DNA of 64,000 nucleotides from Exiguobacterium algae. Lineage in GTDB: Bacteria > Bacillota > Bacilli > Exiguobacteriales > Exiguobacteriaceae. This document shows, piece by piece, positions 63,991 through 64,000 of the stretch. The translations under genes and the position numbers were made by a program. The notes under the pieces are model-generated. The model had not been told where the DNA came from. It made no database searches and was given only the letters and a program-made list of their open reading frames with translations. The stretch lies in the NCBI RefSeq assembly GCF_018617875.1, contig NZ_JACSKZ010000005.1, positions 117,812 through 181,811 on the forward strand, given 5' to 3'. The stretch's first letter is position 1, and each line of letters opens with the position of its first letter.

Positions 63991-64000
63991 AACCTTCCTT

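Overview
The window is chromosomal DNA of a low-to-mid GC Gram-positive bacterium of the order Bacillales. The gene content and the Bacillus subtilis-like gene order (lipL-ywfO, ywhB, ywhD, speE-speB, ywiB, fadF, rpoE, pyrG, spo0F, fbaA, all in the same relative order) together with gshF and a licheniformis-type alpha-amylase suggest Exiguobacterium or a close relative. That genus call is inference from memory of gene content, not from an alignment. No rRNA, tRNA, CRISPR array or prophage was seen. The only sign of a transposable element is a stem-loop at the extreme right edge.

Layout. 1-3.1 kb: sulfide:quinone oxidoreductase (cut by the left edge) with DUF1641, a DUF202 membrane protein under a CsoR-like operator, and an ArsR/AHSA1 pair. 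3.1-9.7 kb: a MATE-gshF operon, a deletion scar holding two truncated gene ends, the nsrR/hmp nitric-oxide pair and a frameshifted acetyltransferase. 9.7-14.5 kb: a four-gene operon (unknown protein, lipoprotein, glutathionylspermidine-synthase-like ATP-grasp ligase, DUF350 membrane protein) divergent from a K+ channel and a tandem-HD protein. 14.6-16.2 kb: secreted alpha-amylase with a cre box. 16.2-20.1 kb: lipoate assembly (lipA-lipM, lipL-degV) around a candidate small RNA. 20.1-36.8 kb: ywfO, Na/Pi transporter, ywhB, ypfJ, a MurNAc catabolic cluster, ywhD, a DAACS symporter, cardiolipin synthase, ClC, an EAL protein and speEB.

36.9-43.3 kb is the most unusual stretch. Two proteins built only of about 62-residue repeats resembling the homing-endonuclease-associated (HNH) repeat sit on either side of, and inside, a small sugar-nucleotide operon. 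That operon encodes an apparently intact 4,6-dehydratase and PLP aminotransferase plus two enzymes that have lost their catalytic residues (a UDP-glucuronate-epimerase-like SDR and a formyltransferase-like protein), with no glycosyltransferase or flippase.

43.3-64 kb: a MerR/TipAS regulator with a textbook 19-bp-spacer promoter, an alpha-glucosidase, an SDR-TetR operon with its own palindrome, ywiB, fadF under a FadR box, a DUF4259 gene broken by an amber codon, rpoE, pyrG with a GGGC start and C-rich attenuator, an AraC regulator, an Old-Yellow-Enzyme homologue, glpD behind a leader terminator, a Spo0F-like regulator and fbaA.

Shared themes are carbon regulation (cre boxes at amyS, the alpha-glucosidase and fba), thiol/polyamine chemistry (gshF, the ATP-grasp ligase, speEB), fatty-acid and lipoate metabolism (fadF, lip genes, degV) and redox/nitrosative defence. 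Starts were chosen from ribosome-binding sites and family lengths; all family assignments are by eye.
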